64,000 bases of DNA from DATAXI01 sp963756185. Lineage in GTDB: Bacteria > Verrucomicrobiota > Verrucomicrobiia > Chthoniobacterales > Chthoniobacteraceae. The notes under the pieces were generated by a model. It worked only from the letters and a program-made list of their open reading frames with translations. It searched no databases and had not been told where the DNA came from. Positions 28,550-37,477 of this stretch are shown here, piece after piece. Position 1 is the first letter of the stretch; each line of letters starts with the position of its first letter. The translations under genes and the position numbers were made by a program. The stretch covers positions 62,001-126,000 of the forward strand of contig CAVWMS010000011.1 of NCBI GenBank assembly GCA_963756185.1, written 5' to 3'.

Positions 28550-30394
28550 TCAATTCCCCGCCCTCCCCGTCTCCCTCAGCATCGCCCTCACCCCATCCCC
28601 CAGCTCCCTCGACTCCGCTCCCCTCGCCCAGCGCTCGACCTCGTATGGCAGCCGCTCGCTCCAGTTCGATTCCGCGATCGCGCCGGGCACGTTGAACCGC
28701 TGGGCGCTCCCAAAAAAATCGGTGATCATGCAGACGGCAATCCATGAGTTGCTGCGGAAGAGCGCCCAGAGCAGCGCCCGATGCAATCGCGCGCTCCACG
28801 GCTCCGGCTCGCGCATGTGCAGGTGCGCGAAGGCGGTCAGCTTCACCATCTGGTCCCATGCCCACGCGCGTTCGGGGCCCTCGCCGCGGGTCGCCGCGTA
28901 ACGGCGATCCCACCACGCGCGCAACGGCTCGTGGTCGTGCGTCGCGTAGGTCGCCACCGAGAGCCTTTGGTAATCGGCGCCATCGGTCAGCCAGCCGTCC
29001 CATTTCGGTTCCCAGATCGGGATTTTGAACCCGGCAATGCCCAGCGACGTGAGGCTCGGCCTCACATATGGCGGCACCGTTCCCAGGTCCTCGCCGATCA
29101 GCCGGAACTCCCCGACTTCCCGCAGCAATGCGCGCAGATATTCCTCTCCCTCCCTGCGGTTCTGGCGCCGGTGATCCTCCGTATCGTCGTCGTGGGCAAA
29201 AAATCGCGGCAGCCTCCCGCCCGTGCGCGCATGCGCTTCCTCGCGCGTCAGCGGCAGGAACTCCCCGTTCTTCTCCGGCCGCCAGGGAAACCCGTACATC
29301 CGGTAGAACCCGAGCACGTGATCGATCCGGAAGAGGTGAAAAAATTTGCGCGTCAGCCGCACCCGCTGCCGCCACCAGCGGAAATCGCTCTGCCGGTGCC
29401 GGTCCCAGCGATAAAGCGGCACGCCCCAGTTCTGCCCCCATTTCGCGACGAACGGATCGTCGCGGAAGGCCGGCTCCGGCGGCGCGCCGCCGCTCCATTC
29501 CAGGTCGAACAGCTCCGGATGCGCGAAGACGTCCGCCGAGTAATAGGAAATGCCGAACGGCACATCGCCCATCAGCGCCACGCCGCGCTCCTCCGCGTAT
29601 TTCTTCATCTCCTCCCATTGGGTGAACGCGACCCATTGCACCCATTTGTAAAAGCGCATTCGCCGCTCGATGCGCTTCCGCGTCCCGCCCGGCTGGCGCT
29701 CGAGCCAGCCCCGCGCCCCGGCCAGCGTCCGCTGCTCCGCCGGCCACAGGTCCCATTGCTCGCCCACCTTGTTTTCATCCATCAACACCCGAAACAGCGC
29801 GTATCCCTCGATCCACTCCGCCTGCGCCGCCACCCACGCGCGCAACGCCCGCGCCCGCCGCGTATTGCGCGCCAGGTCGGTCTTCGAAAATTCATCGAAC
29901 GCCTGCTCGAGCAGTCCCAGCTTCAGCGGCTTGACCACCGAATAGGCCACCGGCCCCGCCCGCAGTTTTTTCAAATCCACCTTCGCAAGCGCCTGCTTCA
30001 TCGCCTCGGCCGTCAGCCCGGGCACACGCTCCGGCGAAATCTCGAGCGTCCCCGGCTCGATGGCCGATGAGCTGACCGCCATGTAAGGCGAGTGATCCGC
30101 CCCCGTCTCGTTGATCGGCAGCAGTTGAACCAGCCGGAACCCGGTCTTCGCCGCCCAATCGACCAACTCCCGCAGGCAACCCACGTCGCCCACCCCCAGG
30201 TCCAGCCTTGACCGCAAGGCGAACAACGGCGCGAGCACACCGGCAATTCGGACATCGGGGGTGACAGTCAAGGCAGGCACAAGCCGCGCAGTTTTCTTTT
30301 TCTTCTTCGAATTGCAATCCTCTTCCGCACCGATCCCGATTCGCGCGAGCGTGTACCCGCACTTACTCCTTTGACTTTCACATGAACCCCCCAC
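28550..30394 (-). CDS. malQ: 4-alpha-glucanotransferase (amylomaltase, GH77)
   Basis: Transfers alpha-1,4-glucan segments in maltodextrin and glycogen metabolism. About 614 residues. Signatures are LFALRSRLDLGVGDVGCLRE, FRLVQLLPINETGADHSPYM, the nucleophile region FRIDHVLGFYRMYGFPWRP (RIDH) and the acid/base region IGEDLGTVPPYVRPSL. The tail includes YATHDHEPLRAWWDRR. The first 40 residues, with a lysine run, are unlike the family; the real start may be internal. It stands alone between mdh and a response regulator gene. Confidence 0.9.
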   Translation of the reverse strand: MGGSCESQRSKCGYTLARIGIGAEEDCNSKKKKKTARLVPALTVTPDVRIAGVLAPLFALRSRLDLGVGDVGCLRELVDWAAKTGFRLVQLLPINETGADHSPYMAVSSSAIEPGTLEISPERVPGLTAEAMKQALAKVDLKKLRAGPVAYSVVKPLKLGLLEQAFDEFSKTDLARNTRRARALRAWVAAQAEWIEGYALFRVLMDENKVGEQWDLWPAEQRTLAGARGWLERQPGGTRKRIERRMRFYKWVQWVAFTQWEEMKKYAEERGVALMGDVPFGISYYSADVFAHPELFDLEWSGGAPPEPAFRDDPFVAKWGQNWGVPLYRWDRHRQSDFRWWRQRVRLTRKFFHLFRIDHVLGFYRMYGFPWRPEKNGEFLPLTREEAHARTGGRLPRFFAHDDDTEDHRRQNRREGEEYLRALLREVGEFRLIGEDLGTVPPYVRPSLTSLGIAGFKIPIWEPKWDGWLTDGADYQRLSVATYATHDHEPLRAWWDRRYAATRGEGPERAWAWDQMVKLTAFAHLHMREPEPWSARLHRALLWALFRSNSWIAVCMITDFFGSAQRFNVPGAIAESNWSERLPYEVERWARGAESRELGDGVRAMLRETGRAGN

Positions 30395-30444
30395 GGCCTC
30401 CCGGAATCCACGGCCACACTATTTCTTCAACTGTTCCAAACCGC

Positions 30445-31077
30445 TCACTCCAGCGCCACCATCCCGCGCCCCGCGGCGTATCGGGTCAGCGTCGCAACAT
30501 CGTGCATGTTCAACTTGGCCATCAGGTTCGCCCGGTGGTTCTCGACCGTCTTTACCGCCACGTCCAGCAGCCCGGAGATTTGCTTGCTGCTTCTTCCCTC
30601 GGCGATCATTTGCAGGACCTCCCGTTCTCGCGGCGACAACCCATCCTGGCGCGGCTTCGTTCCCGCCGACTCGGACAATACCTGCCGGGCCTCGAGGCTG
30701 AAATAACAGCCGCCGCGCGTCACCGCCGCTATCGCCTCCCGCAACACAGTCAATCCCTCGAGCTTCTCCACAAAGCCGTGCGGGCGTTCCCGCAGCGCCT
30801 CGTCCCGCAGGGCCCCGTTCGTGGTGCCTGAGTACACCAGGATGCGCGTCCCCGGCGTCTCCCTTCGCACGCGGCGCAAGACTTCGACGCCGGAGATGCA
30901 CGGCAGGATCAGGTCCAGGATCACCAAATCGGGGCGGCACGCCGCGCATATTTTGATCGCTTCAATGCCCGAGCCCGCCTCGCCAATTACGTTATAACAA
31001 ATCTCCCTGGCCAATATCCACCGGAGCATGTCCCTAATCGAGACATGGTCGTCCACAATCACAATGTTCTTTTTCAT
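30445..31077 (-). CDS. NarL/FixJ-type response regulator
   Basis: A 210-residue two-component regulator. The receiver domain (residues 1-120) has the acidic pair IVIVDDHVSIRDML, phospho-acceptor LVILDLILPCISGVEVLRR, the switch TRILVYSGTTNGALRDEALR and the lysine in GFVEKLEGLTVLREAI. The C-terminal LuxR-type helix-turn-helix is LSPREREVLQMIAEGRSSKQ followed by DVAVKTVENHRANLMAKLNM. No histidine kinase is nearby, so it is an orphan regulator here. Targets unknown. Confidence 0.9.
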   Translation of the reverse strand: MKKNIVIVDDHVSIRDMLRWILAREICYNVIGEAGSGIEAIKICAACRPDLVILDLILPCISGVEVLRRVRRETPGTRILVYSGTTNGALRDEALRERPHGFVEKLEGLTVLREAIAAVTRGGCYFSLEARQVLSESAGTKPRQDGLSPREREVLQMIAEGRSSKQISGLLDVAVKTVENHRANLMAKLNMHDVATLTRYAAGRGMVALE

Positions 31078-31225
31078 CCGCTATCCTCGGGGGCCTCGCG
31101 ATCCCGCACCTAGCCAGCCAATACACCGATGGCCATGCGACGACCTCTTGGCTAAAGCGCATGCATATCAGCCCTCTGCCGCTGATTGCAACACCAATAT
31201 ACGTAAAATTCCTGTTACGTTCCGC

Positions 31226-32389
31226 TCAGGCCGCCATCGACAGCCGCCGCAGCTTGCCGATTACCCCTTTGAGTATCTCGATCCCCCGCTCGACCTCATC
31301 CTTTGTATTATATCGGCTAAAGGAAAACCGCAGGCTCGACCGCGCCCGCTCGTTCGAGAATCCCATCGCTTTCAATACATGCGACGGGTGCACCGAGCCG
31401 GTCGTGCACGCCGAGCCCGCCGAGCAGCACATCCCCGCCTGGTCCAGCAGCAGCAGCACCGCCTCGGAATCGATTCCCTCGAACGCGATGCTGGTCGTGT
31501 TCGGCAGCCGGTGCTCCCGGTCGCCGTTGACCTGCGTGTCGGGGATCGTCTCGAGCACCCGCCGCTCGAATTCATCCCGCAGCCCGCGCACGGTCTCATT
31601 CTCAAACGCCATGTGCCGGCCGGCCAGCTCCGCCGCCTCGCCCAGCCCCACGCAATACGCCACGTTCTCCGTCCCGGCCCGCTTCCCATGCTCCTGGCCC
31701 CCGCCGATCAGGTATGGCGTAAACCGTGTCCGCCGGTTCACATAGAGGACGCCGACCCCCTTGGGGCAATGCAGCTTGTGCCCGGCGACGGAGAGAAAAT
31801 TGATGTGCGAATGCGCGTGCGCCAGGTTGATCGGCACCTTGCCCACCGCCTGCACCGCGTCGGTGTGAAAAAGGACCCGCTTCTTGTGCACGATGGCCGC
31901 GATTTCCTCGACCGGGTAAACCACCCCGGTCTCGTTATTGGCCCACATCGTCGAGACAATCGCCGTCTCCGGCCGGATCGCCTCCTCGAGTTCCTTCAAA
32001 TCGATCTGCCCCTTCTCGTCCACGCCCAGCCACGTGACCTCGTGCCCGCGCTTTGCCAGCCATTCGCAATGCTTGGTGATCCCGCTGTGCTCGACCCGCG
32101 TCGTCACCACGTGCTGCCTGTCCGGGTCCAGCGTCAGCGCGGAACTGATCGCCGCGTTGTTCGACTCCGTGCCGCAACTGGTAAAAATCACCTCTTTCGG
32201 CTCGCACCCCAGCAGATTTGCCACCTGCTCGCGCGCCCGCTCGATCGCCTCCGCGGACCGTTTTCCGAACCGGTAGGCGCTCGACGGGTTCCCATATTCC
32301 TCCGCCAGGTACGGCATCATCGCCGCGAGCACAGCCGGGTCGGTCTTGGTCGTGGCGTTGTTGTCAAAATAGAGGAGCGCGTCAGACAT
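31226..32389 (-). CDS. Cysteine desulfurase (NifS/IscS family)
   Basis: A PLP-dependent enzyme that mobilises sulfur from cysteine for Fe-S clusters or tRNA thiolation. It starts MSDALLYFDNNATTKTDPAV. The PLP lysine is in FLSVAGHKLHCPKGVGVLYV and the catalytic cysteine is in CSAGSACTTGSVHPSHVLK. The length of 387 residues fits the IscS/NifS class I type. No iscU, iscA or nifU is adjacent, so the physiological partner is open. An alternative start four codons upstream (32401) is possible. Confidence 0.9.
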   Translation of the reverse strand: MSDALLYFDNNATTKTDPAVLAAMMPYLAEEYGNPSSAYRFGKRSAEAIERAREQVANLLGCEPKEVIFTSCGTESNNAAISSALTLDPDRQHVVTTRVEHSGITKHCEWLAKRGHEVTWLGVDEKGQIDLKELEEAIRPETAIVSTMWANNETGVVYPVEEIAAIVHKKRVLFHTDAVQAVGKVPINLAHAHSHINFLSVAGHKLHCPKGVGVLYVNRRTRFTPYLIGGGQEHGKRAGTENVAYCVGLGEAAELAGRHMAFENETVRGLRDEFERRVLETIPDTQVNGDREHRLPNTTSIAFEGIDSEAVLLLLDQAGMCCSAGSACTTGSVHPSHVLKAMGFSNERARSSLRFSFSRYNTKDEVERGIEILKGVIGKLRRLSMAA

Positions 32390-32466
32390 GGAATCGCCCA
32401 TATTACCGAATCCCCACGCACCGCGCCACAGGAACTTCCCGGGCAGCCTGACCGACCGGGCGGGCT

Positions 32467-33015
32467 TCACTGCCCGCCCATCAATCCAATCTTTTTAAGA
32501 AGGGTCTCCAAATCAGGGTCCGCCTTTGCTACTCGCGACAGATCATCAATTGAGAATCGCCGTCCAAGCGTATGAGCGTTTACCGGCTTCTGATAACCTG
32601 GCCACCGGCTCTTCAATTTTGTCTCTGCAGACGCCGCGTCTGAAATCTCATGCACCATGCCACGTATTATTCTCAGCAACAAACCTTCGTGGTTTGGTCT
32701 TTGCACAAACACAATGATTTTATGTTTCGCCGCCTCGCGCCGTAATTTTTCAATTGACCAGTCACCTCGCTCTGCGCGGTCCTCATCCACAATCAGAAAA
32801 CGGGCTTGGTACTCGCCTCGGGTTTTGCATCGCCGCGTATGCTGGCGCACGGCCCCCTCGAGCATTGATTTGAACCCACCACCACCCAGTGACACGCCAT
32901 CCAGGTGAATGTGCATTTCCTTTTCTGACAGCACTTGCAGCCATTTAACGAAGGACTGCTCGCTCTCCCCTTCAACGGCCAGAAAGAATCGTGTTCTGAT
33001 GACCGGTGCTGGCAT
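32467..33015 (-). CDS. rloB: RloB-like Toprim-type protein
   Basis: A 182-residue protein with the RloB/Toprim layout. An N-terminal strand carries the conserved glutamate (RTRFFLAVEGESEQSFVKWL), then GVSLGGGGFKSMLEGAVRQ, then the DxD acidic motif ARFLIVDEDRAERGDWSIEK. Toprim domains bind metal and cleave or ligate nucleic acid. Its partner, an SMC-like ATPase, is encoded three bases upstream, as in RloA/RloB and the similar PARIS and OLD-type defence pairs. The stop codon lies in the loop of a GGGCGGGC/GCCCGCCC hairpin (32459-32480). The AT-rich composition sets this pair apart from its neighbours. Confidence 0.65.
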   Translation of the reverse strand: MPAPVIRTRFFLAVEGESEQSFVKWLQVLSEKEMHIHLDGVSLGGGGFKSMLEGAVRQHTRRCKTRGEYQARFLIVDEDRAERGDWSIEKLRREAAKHKIIVFVQRPNHEGLLLRIIRGMVHEISDAASAETKLKSRWPGYQKPVNAHTLGRRFSIDDLSRVAKADPDLETLLKKIGLMGGQ

Positions 33016-33018
33016 GCG

Positions 33019-34248
33019 TCAGCCGATATGCGGCACGGCGCCAAGTTCGCCGGAGAGGTATTTTTTCATCAGGCTCGGCTCACGGCGAAGACCTTTGATT
33101 TCGCCTGCGCCATATATTCGCGTTGGTTTGCCGCTCGGCTTCTCGGAGAAAAACACCTGCTCTTTTTCCAATTCATCCAGAATCGCCGGATTATGAGCCG
33201 TGAACAGAAGTTGCGCGCCCTTTGGATTACGCCGCTTGTCATAAAACCAGCGGAATAGTTCAGGGATAAGCAGAGGGTGAACATCAGTGTCCAATTCATC
33301 GATCATAGCTACTCCGCCGACATCCAGAACAAATTGGAGGAGTGGAAATATCTCGATAAATCGCCGTGTTCCCGCCGATTCCTGTGCAAGCACAATGTCG
33401 CAATCGAGTCCAAAGTGCTTGAATGTCGCAATGGGGCCGGTGTTGCCGGGGTGAATCTTCATTTCTTCAAGCCCCAAATCAAGGCGGCTCAGTTCGTTGT
33501 TCAAACGGTTGAGATAGTGGGTACTTTGTGCGTAGAAAGTCAGCGCGTTATCAAGCCCGCCATTTGCTTTGTCCAGCCCGATGATATTGGTTTGCAGTTC
33601 CCGAAGTGACAAAATGAAATCGCTGGAAAGCTTGTGATTCAACTGCGCCAGCGTACTGATGACGCTGGCATTCGGGCGGATGCTCTGAATCCGTGAATCA
33701 CCGTTTGTTATGCCGAACTCGCGGCCAAAAACGAATTTTTGCTGATGCCGTTCAAAAATCCTGCGGAATTTTCCATGCGGCGCGTAGGAAAGCGATTCAT
33801 AGCTTACCTCACTGCCGAATTTGTTTGGCTCATGGCCAACGTGCAACTCATAGCGAAACACGGCGGCGGGCGCGTCTGCTTCAAGCCGCCCCTCATATTC
33901 GATGGTAATTTTTGTGGGGCGATTCCACCAATTGTTGTGCGCATACGGATTAAAAAGTGGGATGGCATTGCTGGGCGGCAAGGTAAAACTATGCTGCACA
34001 AACGATGCAGTAGTCGTAATCGCGCGTAACACGGTGGATTTGCCCGATGCGTTTGGCCCGTAAAGGCCGATGATCAATGGCAACCGCTGGCCCGGAACGG
34101 CCCGCGAATCCCTGAAGCAGCCCAAATCCGGGGCATTTGCGGGAACCGAAAAATCCATTTCCTGCCTGTCGGCAACGGAAAAGAAGTTTTCAATGATGAT
34201 TTTGTTTATCACAAAACCATTGTTTGCATATTTTGTGTTGAAAGGCAA
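33019..34248 (-). CDS. rloA: RloA-like SMC/AAA ATPase
   Basis: A 409-residue ABC/SMC-type ATPase of the AAA_15/AAA_21 group. The N-terminal core reads NKIIIENFFSVADRQEMDFS, then Walker A LIIGLYGPNASGKSTVLRAI. The Walker B region is GGVAMIDELDTDVHPLLIPE, and the H-loop region is RNPKGAQLLFTAHNPAILDE. A helical insert lies between (HKLSSDFILSLRELQTNIIG). Such ATPases sense phage proteins or damaged DNA and release or activate a Toprim nuclease; here that would be the next gene. Base composition is clearly more AT-rich than the flanking genes, which suggests transfer. Confidence 0.7.
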   Translation of the reverse strand: MPFNTKYANNGFVINKIIIENFFSVADRQEMDFSVPANAPDLGCFRDSRAVPGQRLPLIIGLYGPNASGKSTVLRAITTTASFVQHSFTLPPSNAIPLFNPYAHNNWWNRPTKITIEYEGRLEADAPAAVFRYELHVGHEPNKFGSEVSYESLSYAPHGKFRRIFERHQQKFVFGREFGITNGDSRIQSIRPNASVISTLAQLNHKLSSDFILSLRELQTNIIGLDKANGGLDNALTFYAQSTHYLNRLNNELSRLDLGLEEMKIHPGNTGPIATFKHFGLDCDIVLAQESAGTRRFIEIFPLLQFVLDVGGVAMIDELDTDVHPLLIPELFRWFYDKRRNPKGAQLLFTAHNPAILDELEKEQVFFSEKPSGKPTRIYGAGEIKGLRREPSLMKKYLSGELGAVPHIG

Positions 34249-34339
34249 TCATAAAATCGAGATAAATTGAGAATTAAAGCGAAGTATGACATAAAACTGT
34301 CGTATAATGCCATTTCAGGACACCACGGTCTTGCCCCGC

Positions 34340-35122
34340 CTACCGCGCCGGCAATGCCTCCAATGCCCGCCGCGCCAGCACCGCCGCCCACTGCGCAAAC
34401 TCCTGCGCATGCCGCATCCATTCCACCCCAAACCCGCGCCAGGTCACATGCGGCGAGGCGATGATCAGAAGGACCGTCAGCACCGCCAGGTTCATGATGT
34501 AGATGATCACCAGCGAAAAGAAGGTCCCGTAATAGGTCAGGTCCGTCTGCCCCTTGGGAATCATCCACAGCGTAAACGAAACGTGGAACGCCCACGTCGC
34601 CCCGATCAGCGCGTACAACAACCGGTTGTACGGCTCCATATTCCAAAAAAGCGCTCCCGCCCCGTACAGCCCGATCACCACGATGGAATAAATCGGGAAA
34701 AAATAAGGCGCCAGCGCGATCCAGAAATTGTGCTTGTCGCTGACGATGTGCCCGCCCGCGCGCGACACATGGAAACGCGACACCCGCCCTCCCATGACCC
34801 ACACCCAGAGCGCGTGCGTCAATTCATGCCCGAACACATAAACCACCAGCGGCCGCGGCAACCCGAAAAACGTAATCGCCCAAAGCACAATCCCCAGCCC
34901 GAAATACCAAAACTCCTCGTTGACCCAGCGATACTGCACCGTCGCATGCCGCACGCAGGTGAAGAAGGTCTCGGTCGAAATCCACGCAGGCCCGAGCAGG
35001 AAGAACGCAATCACCGTGCTCAGCCACACCAGCGGGATGGTCACAGGCGCGCGCGCCGCTCCCCCGACGGCCCGCAACTCGGACCGCCGCGTACGGCTGT
35101 TCTTCCCGCGTCTATTGCTCAT
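34340..35122 (-). CDS. Integral membrane protein with HExxH motif (M50-like)
   Basis: A 260-residue membrane protein. There are about six hydrophobic segments (for example VTIPLVWLSTVIAFFLLGPA, WYFGLGIVLWAITFFG, PIYSIVVIGLYGAGALFW, FFSLVIIYIMNLAVLTVLL). A zinc-binding motif sits in a membrane helix: VVYVFGHELTHALWVWVMGG. This matches the first motif of intramembrane metalloproteases (M50/site-2 type). The usual second motif (NxxPxxxxDG) is absent, so activity is uncertain. The basic N-terminus (MSNRRGKNSRTRRSE) is cytoplasmic. Confidence 0.6.
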   Translation of the reverse strand: MSNRRGKNSRTRRSELRAVGGAARAPVTIPLVWLSTVIAFFLLGPAWISTETFFTCVRHATVQYRWVNEEFWYFGLGIVLWAITFFGLPRPLVVYVFGHELTHALWVWVMGGRVSRFHVSRAGGHIVSDKHNFWIALAPYFFPIYSIVVIGLYGAGALFWNMEPYNRLLYALIGATWAFHVSFTLWMIPKGQTDLTYYGTFFSLVIIYIMNLAVLTVLLIIASPHVTWRGFGVEWMRHAQEFAQWAAVLARRALEALPAR

Positions 35123-35224
35123 TCGGCATCACTTCGCCCGGCACCATAACGCAAACCCCCGCCCCATTTCGAGCACGGAATCATGCATCGTGCGAACATT
35201 TGCAGATCGAAACTCCCCCTTCGA

Positions 35225-37399
35225 TCACAGCCCGCTGGCGGGCTGCGGAGATTCCGCCGGAGGCGGAGCCGCGGCAGGGTCCAGAACCCATTCACATGAA
35301 TCCGCCAGTTCTTTCTGGCCTGACGATGCCATCGCCTTGATCTCGTTCCTGCCGGGTTGAAGGGTTACATTTGCCCACCGAAATACTTTGACCTGGTCCG
35401 GCGATGCCGACCCGAGAGATTTCCCGTTTACAGTAAGTTCGACCTTGTCGCAATTCGAGAAGACCTCGACGCCGGTGACCGCAAGCCGGCGCGGCGTCAT
35501 GCGACTCGAGACGATATGAACCATCGGCTCGTCGCTCCAGTTGGCCTGGTAAAAGTAATAGGCGTCCTTCCTGGTCCTTCGATCCTCGGTAACAAGTCCT
35601 TTGTCATTAAAATGCGGCTGGCTCCCCTCGTGGCGCAACGCGCTTTGAAAGTCAAACATCACCCAGATAAAGGTTCCCCATAACAGCGGATTATCTTTCA
35701 TGCCCGCCCAGTCCCTTTCATGGACGTAAGTCTGCCATTCCTCCGGATGGAATGGTCCGCCTGCTTTGGGTTGGGTGAGCAACCCCTCCTCGTGTTGCCC
35801 GATATTCGAACCCGCCCCGAACTCACTCAGCGCGATCCGTTTCCCAACCTCCTTCTCGTCCTTCTCGATTGTAGATTCCAGCGTGCCATCTTTCTGGTAC
35901 CAACTGGGATACCGATTGAAACAGGGATAATCCGGAATCTTGTTGTAACTCCTGTTGGATTTGGCGATGGCCGCAACGATCAGCCGGGTTTGGTCCAATT
36001 CCTGGATGACCGCTTTGAGCCGCTTCAACAGCGCGTCGGGCGGCGGCGATGTCTTGACGAGACCCAATTCATTGAAGAGCCCCCAAAAGGCCACGCAAGG
36101 ATGGTTATAGCGCTGGAGAATCAACTCGCGGAGTTGCTGCTCCGCGTTGGCGCTGAACTCGGGAGTATCACGGATTTCGTTCACCAGGGAGACTTCATTC
36201 CAAAGAAGCAGGCCGTTGTGGTCGCACAGGTCGTGCCAGTAATCGCTCTGCGGGTAGTGCGTGAGCCGGATGGCTGTCGCGCCCATGTCCAGGATCAGTT
36301 TCGCATCCTCGTCATCGTCGGCGCGAGTCGCCGCCCATCCCTGATCGCCCCAGTCCTGGTGGCGGTTGACGCCGTGAATCGGATACGGCTTGCCATTGAG
36401 CAAAAACCCCTGGGTCTCGCTGATCGCCACCGTCCGCAAACCCAGCGGCTGCTCGATGGAATCGGTCGTATCCTTGCCGCGCATCAGCGAAACGATTGCC
36501 GTGTACAGATACGGATCCTTGCGGCCGTTCCAGCGGTGCGGCGAAGGTACTTCGACCGTGGAAATAACCTCCGCGGTCGTCCCCGATTTGATCGATGCCG
36601 GTTGCATCCCCGATGCGACAATCTTTCCACCGGCATCGGCGATTTCCGTTTTGACTTCGATATCCGCGGGCGCCGCCGCTCCGTTCGAGACAAGCGTTTT
36701 GACTTCAACCTCCGCAACGGAATCAGTCAGCGATTTCGTCGTCAAATAAACCCCCGGCGAAGCCATGTTCAAAGGTGAAATGCAGACCGGATCGGTCACG
36801 ATCAGGTGGACGGGCCGGTAAATGCCGCCGTCGATATTGAAATCGCCCGAGAGCGGCGCAACGTCCTCCTGATGCGAGTTATCCACTTGCACGCGCAACT
36901 CATTGGCCGCTCCGAATCGAAGGAAAGAGGTCAGCTCATAACAGAACGCCGTGAAGCCCCCGCGGTGTTCGCCCAGCAATTGGCCGTTCAGATAAGTTTT
37001 CGCAACCATCGACGCGGCCTCGAAACGGATGAAGACCCGTTTGCCTCGCCAGGACGCCGGTATATCGAGCGACCTGGCATACCAGCAGGCGCCCCGGTAG
37101 TAACCCGATTTGAAATGAGGATCCGAATGATGATCCCCCGCGTCCGCGCTCACCGTGTTCCAGGTATGGGGGATGGTCACACTCTGCCAGCCATCGGTCC
37201 CGGCGCTCAGCCCCACGTCGTCCCGAATAAATTTCCAGCCATCGGCCAGCATTTCATCCTGTCGCGTGGCGCCGAAGCCGCACGCCATCGACAAAGCCAA
37301 AAAAAGAGCCGTAAGGGAGAGGGTGCGCGTCAAGGTATGCGACGCGAGATTGGATGTCCGGGGGAGCAAAGGCCAGCCCGATATTGGAGACGCTGACAA
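35225..37399 (-). CDS. Exported glycoside hydrolase family 2 (beta-galactosidase-like)
   Basis: A 724-residue exported hydrolase for beta-linked sugars. A signal peptide (LSLTALFLALSMACGFGAT) precedes the GH2 sugar-binding domain (GYYRGACWYARSLDIPASWR, SGDFNIDGGIYRPVHLIVTD). The immunoglobulin-like domain and the TIM barrel follow. The catalytic acid/base is in CVAFWGLFNELGLVKTS and the likely nucleophile in RIALSEFGAGSNIGQHEEG. The barrel opening GVNRHQDWGDQGWAATRADD is typical. A C-terminal strand domain (FSNCDKVELTVNGKSLGS) ends the protein. The substrate cannot be fixed from sequence; plant or algal polysaccharide is plausible. Confidence 0.85.
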   Translation of the reverse strand: MSASPISGWPLLPRTSNLASHTLTRTLSLTALFLALSMACGFGATRQDEMLADGWKFIRDDVGLSAGTDGWQSVTIPHTWNTVSADAGDHHSDPHFKSGYYRGACWYARSLDIPASWRGKRVFIRFEAASMVAKTYLNGQLLGEHRGGFTAFCYELTSFLRFGAANELRVQVDNSHQEDVAPLSGDFNIDGGIYRPVHLIVTDPVCISPLNMASPGVYLTTKSLTDSVAEVEVKTLVSNGAAAPADIEVKTEIADAGGKIVASGMQPASIKSGTTAEVISTVEVPSPHRWNGRKDPYLYTAIVSLMRGKDTTDSIEQPLGLRTVAISETQGFLLNGKPYPIHGVNRHQDWGDQGWAATRADDDEDAKLILDMGATAIRLTHYPQSDYWHDLCDHNGLLLWNEVSLVNEIRDTPEFSANAEQQLRELILQRYNHPCVAFWGLFNELGLVKTSPPPDALLKRLKAVIQELDQTRLIVAAIAKSNRSYNKIPDYPCFNRYPSWYQKDGTLESTIEKDEKEVGKRIALSEFGAGSNIGQHEEGLLTQPKAGGPFHPEEWQTYVHERDWAGMKDNPLLWGTFIWVMFDFQSALRHEGSQPHFNDKGLVTEDRRTRKDAYYFYQANWSDEPMVHIVSSRMTPRRLAVTGVEVFSNCDKVELTVNGKSLGSASPDQVKVFRWANVTLQPGRNEIKAMASSGQKELADSCEWVLDPAAAPPPAESPQPASGL

Positions 37400-37477
37400 T
37401 TTGCCCGGCGGACCTGCAAGGCGGCGATTATCCGCCCCGCAGTCCGCTGATGATCCGCCAGCAACACCCCTGCTTCC

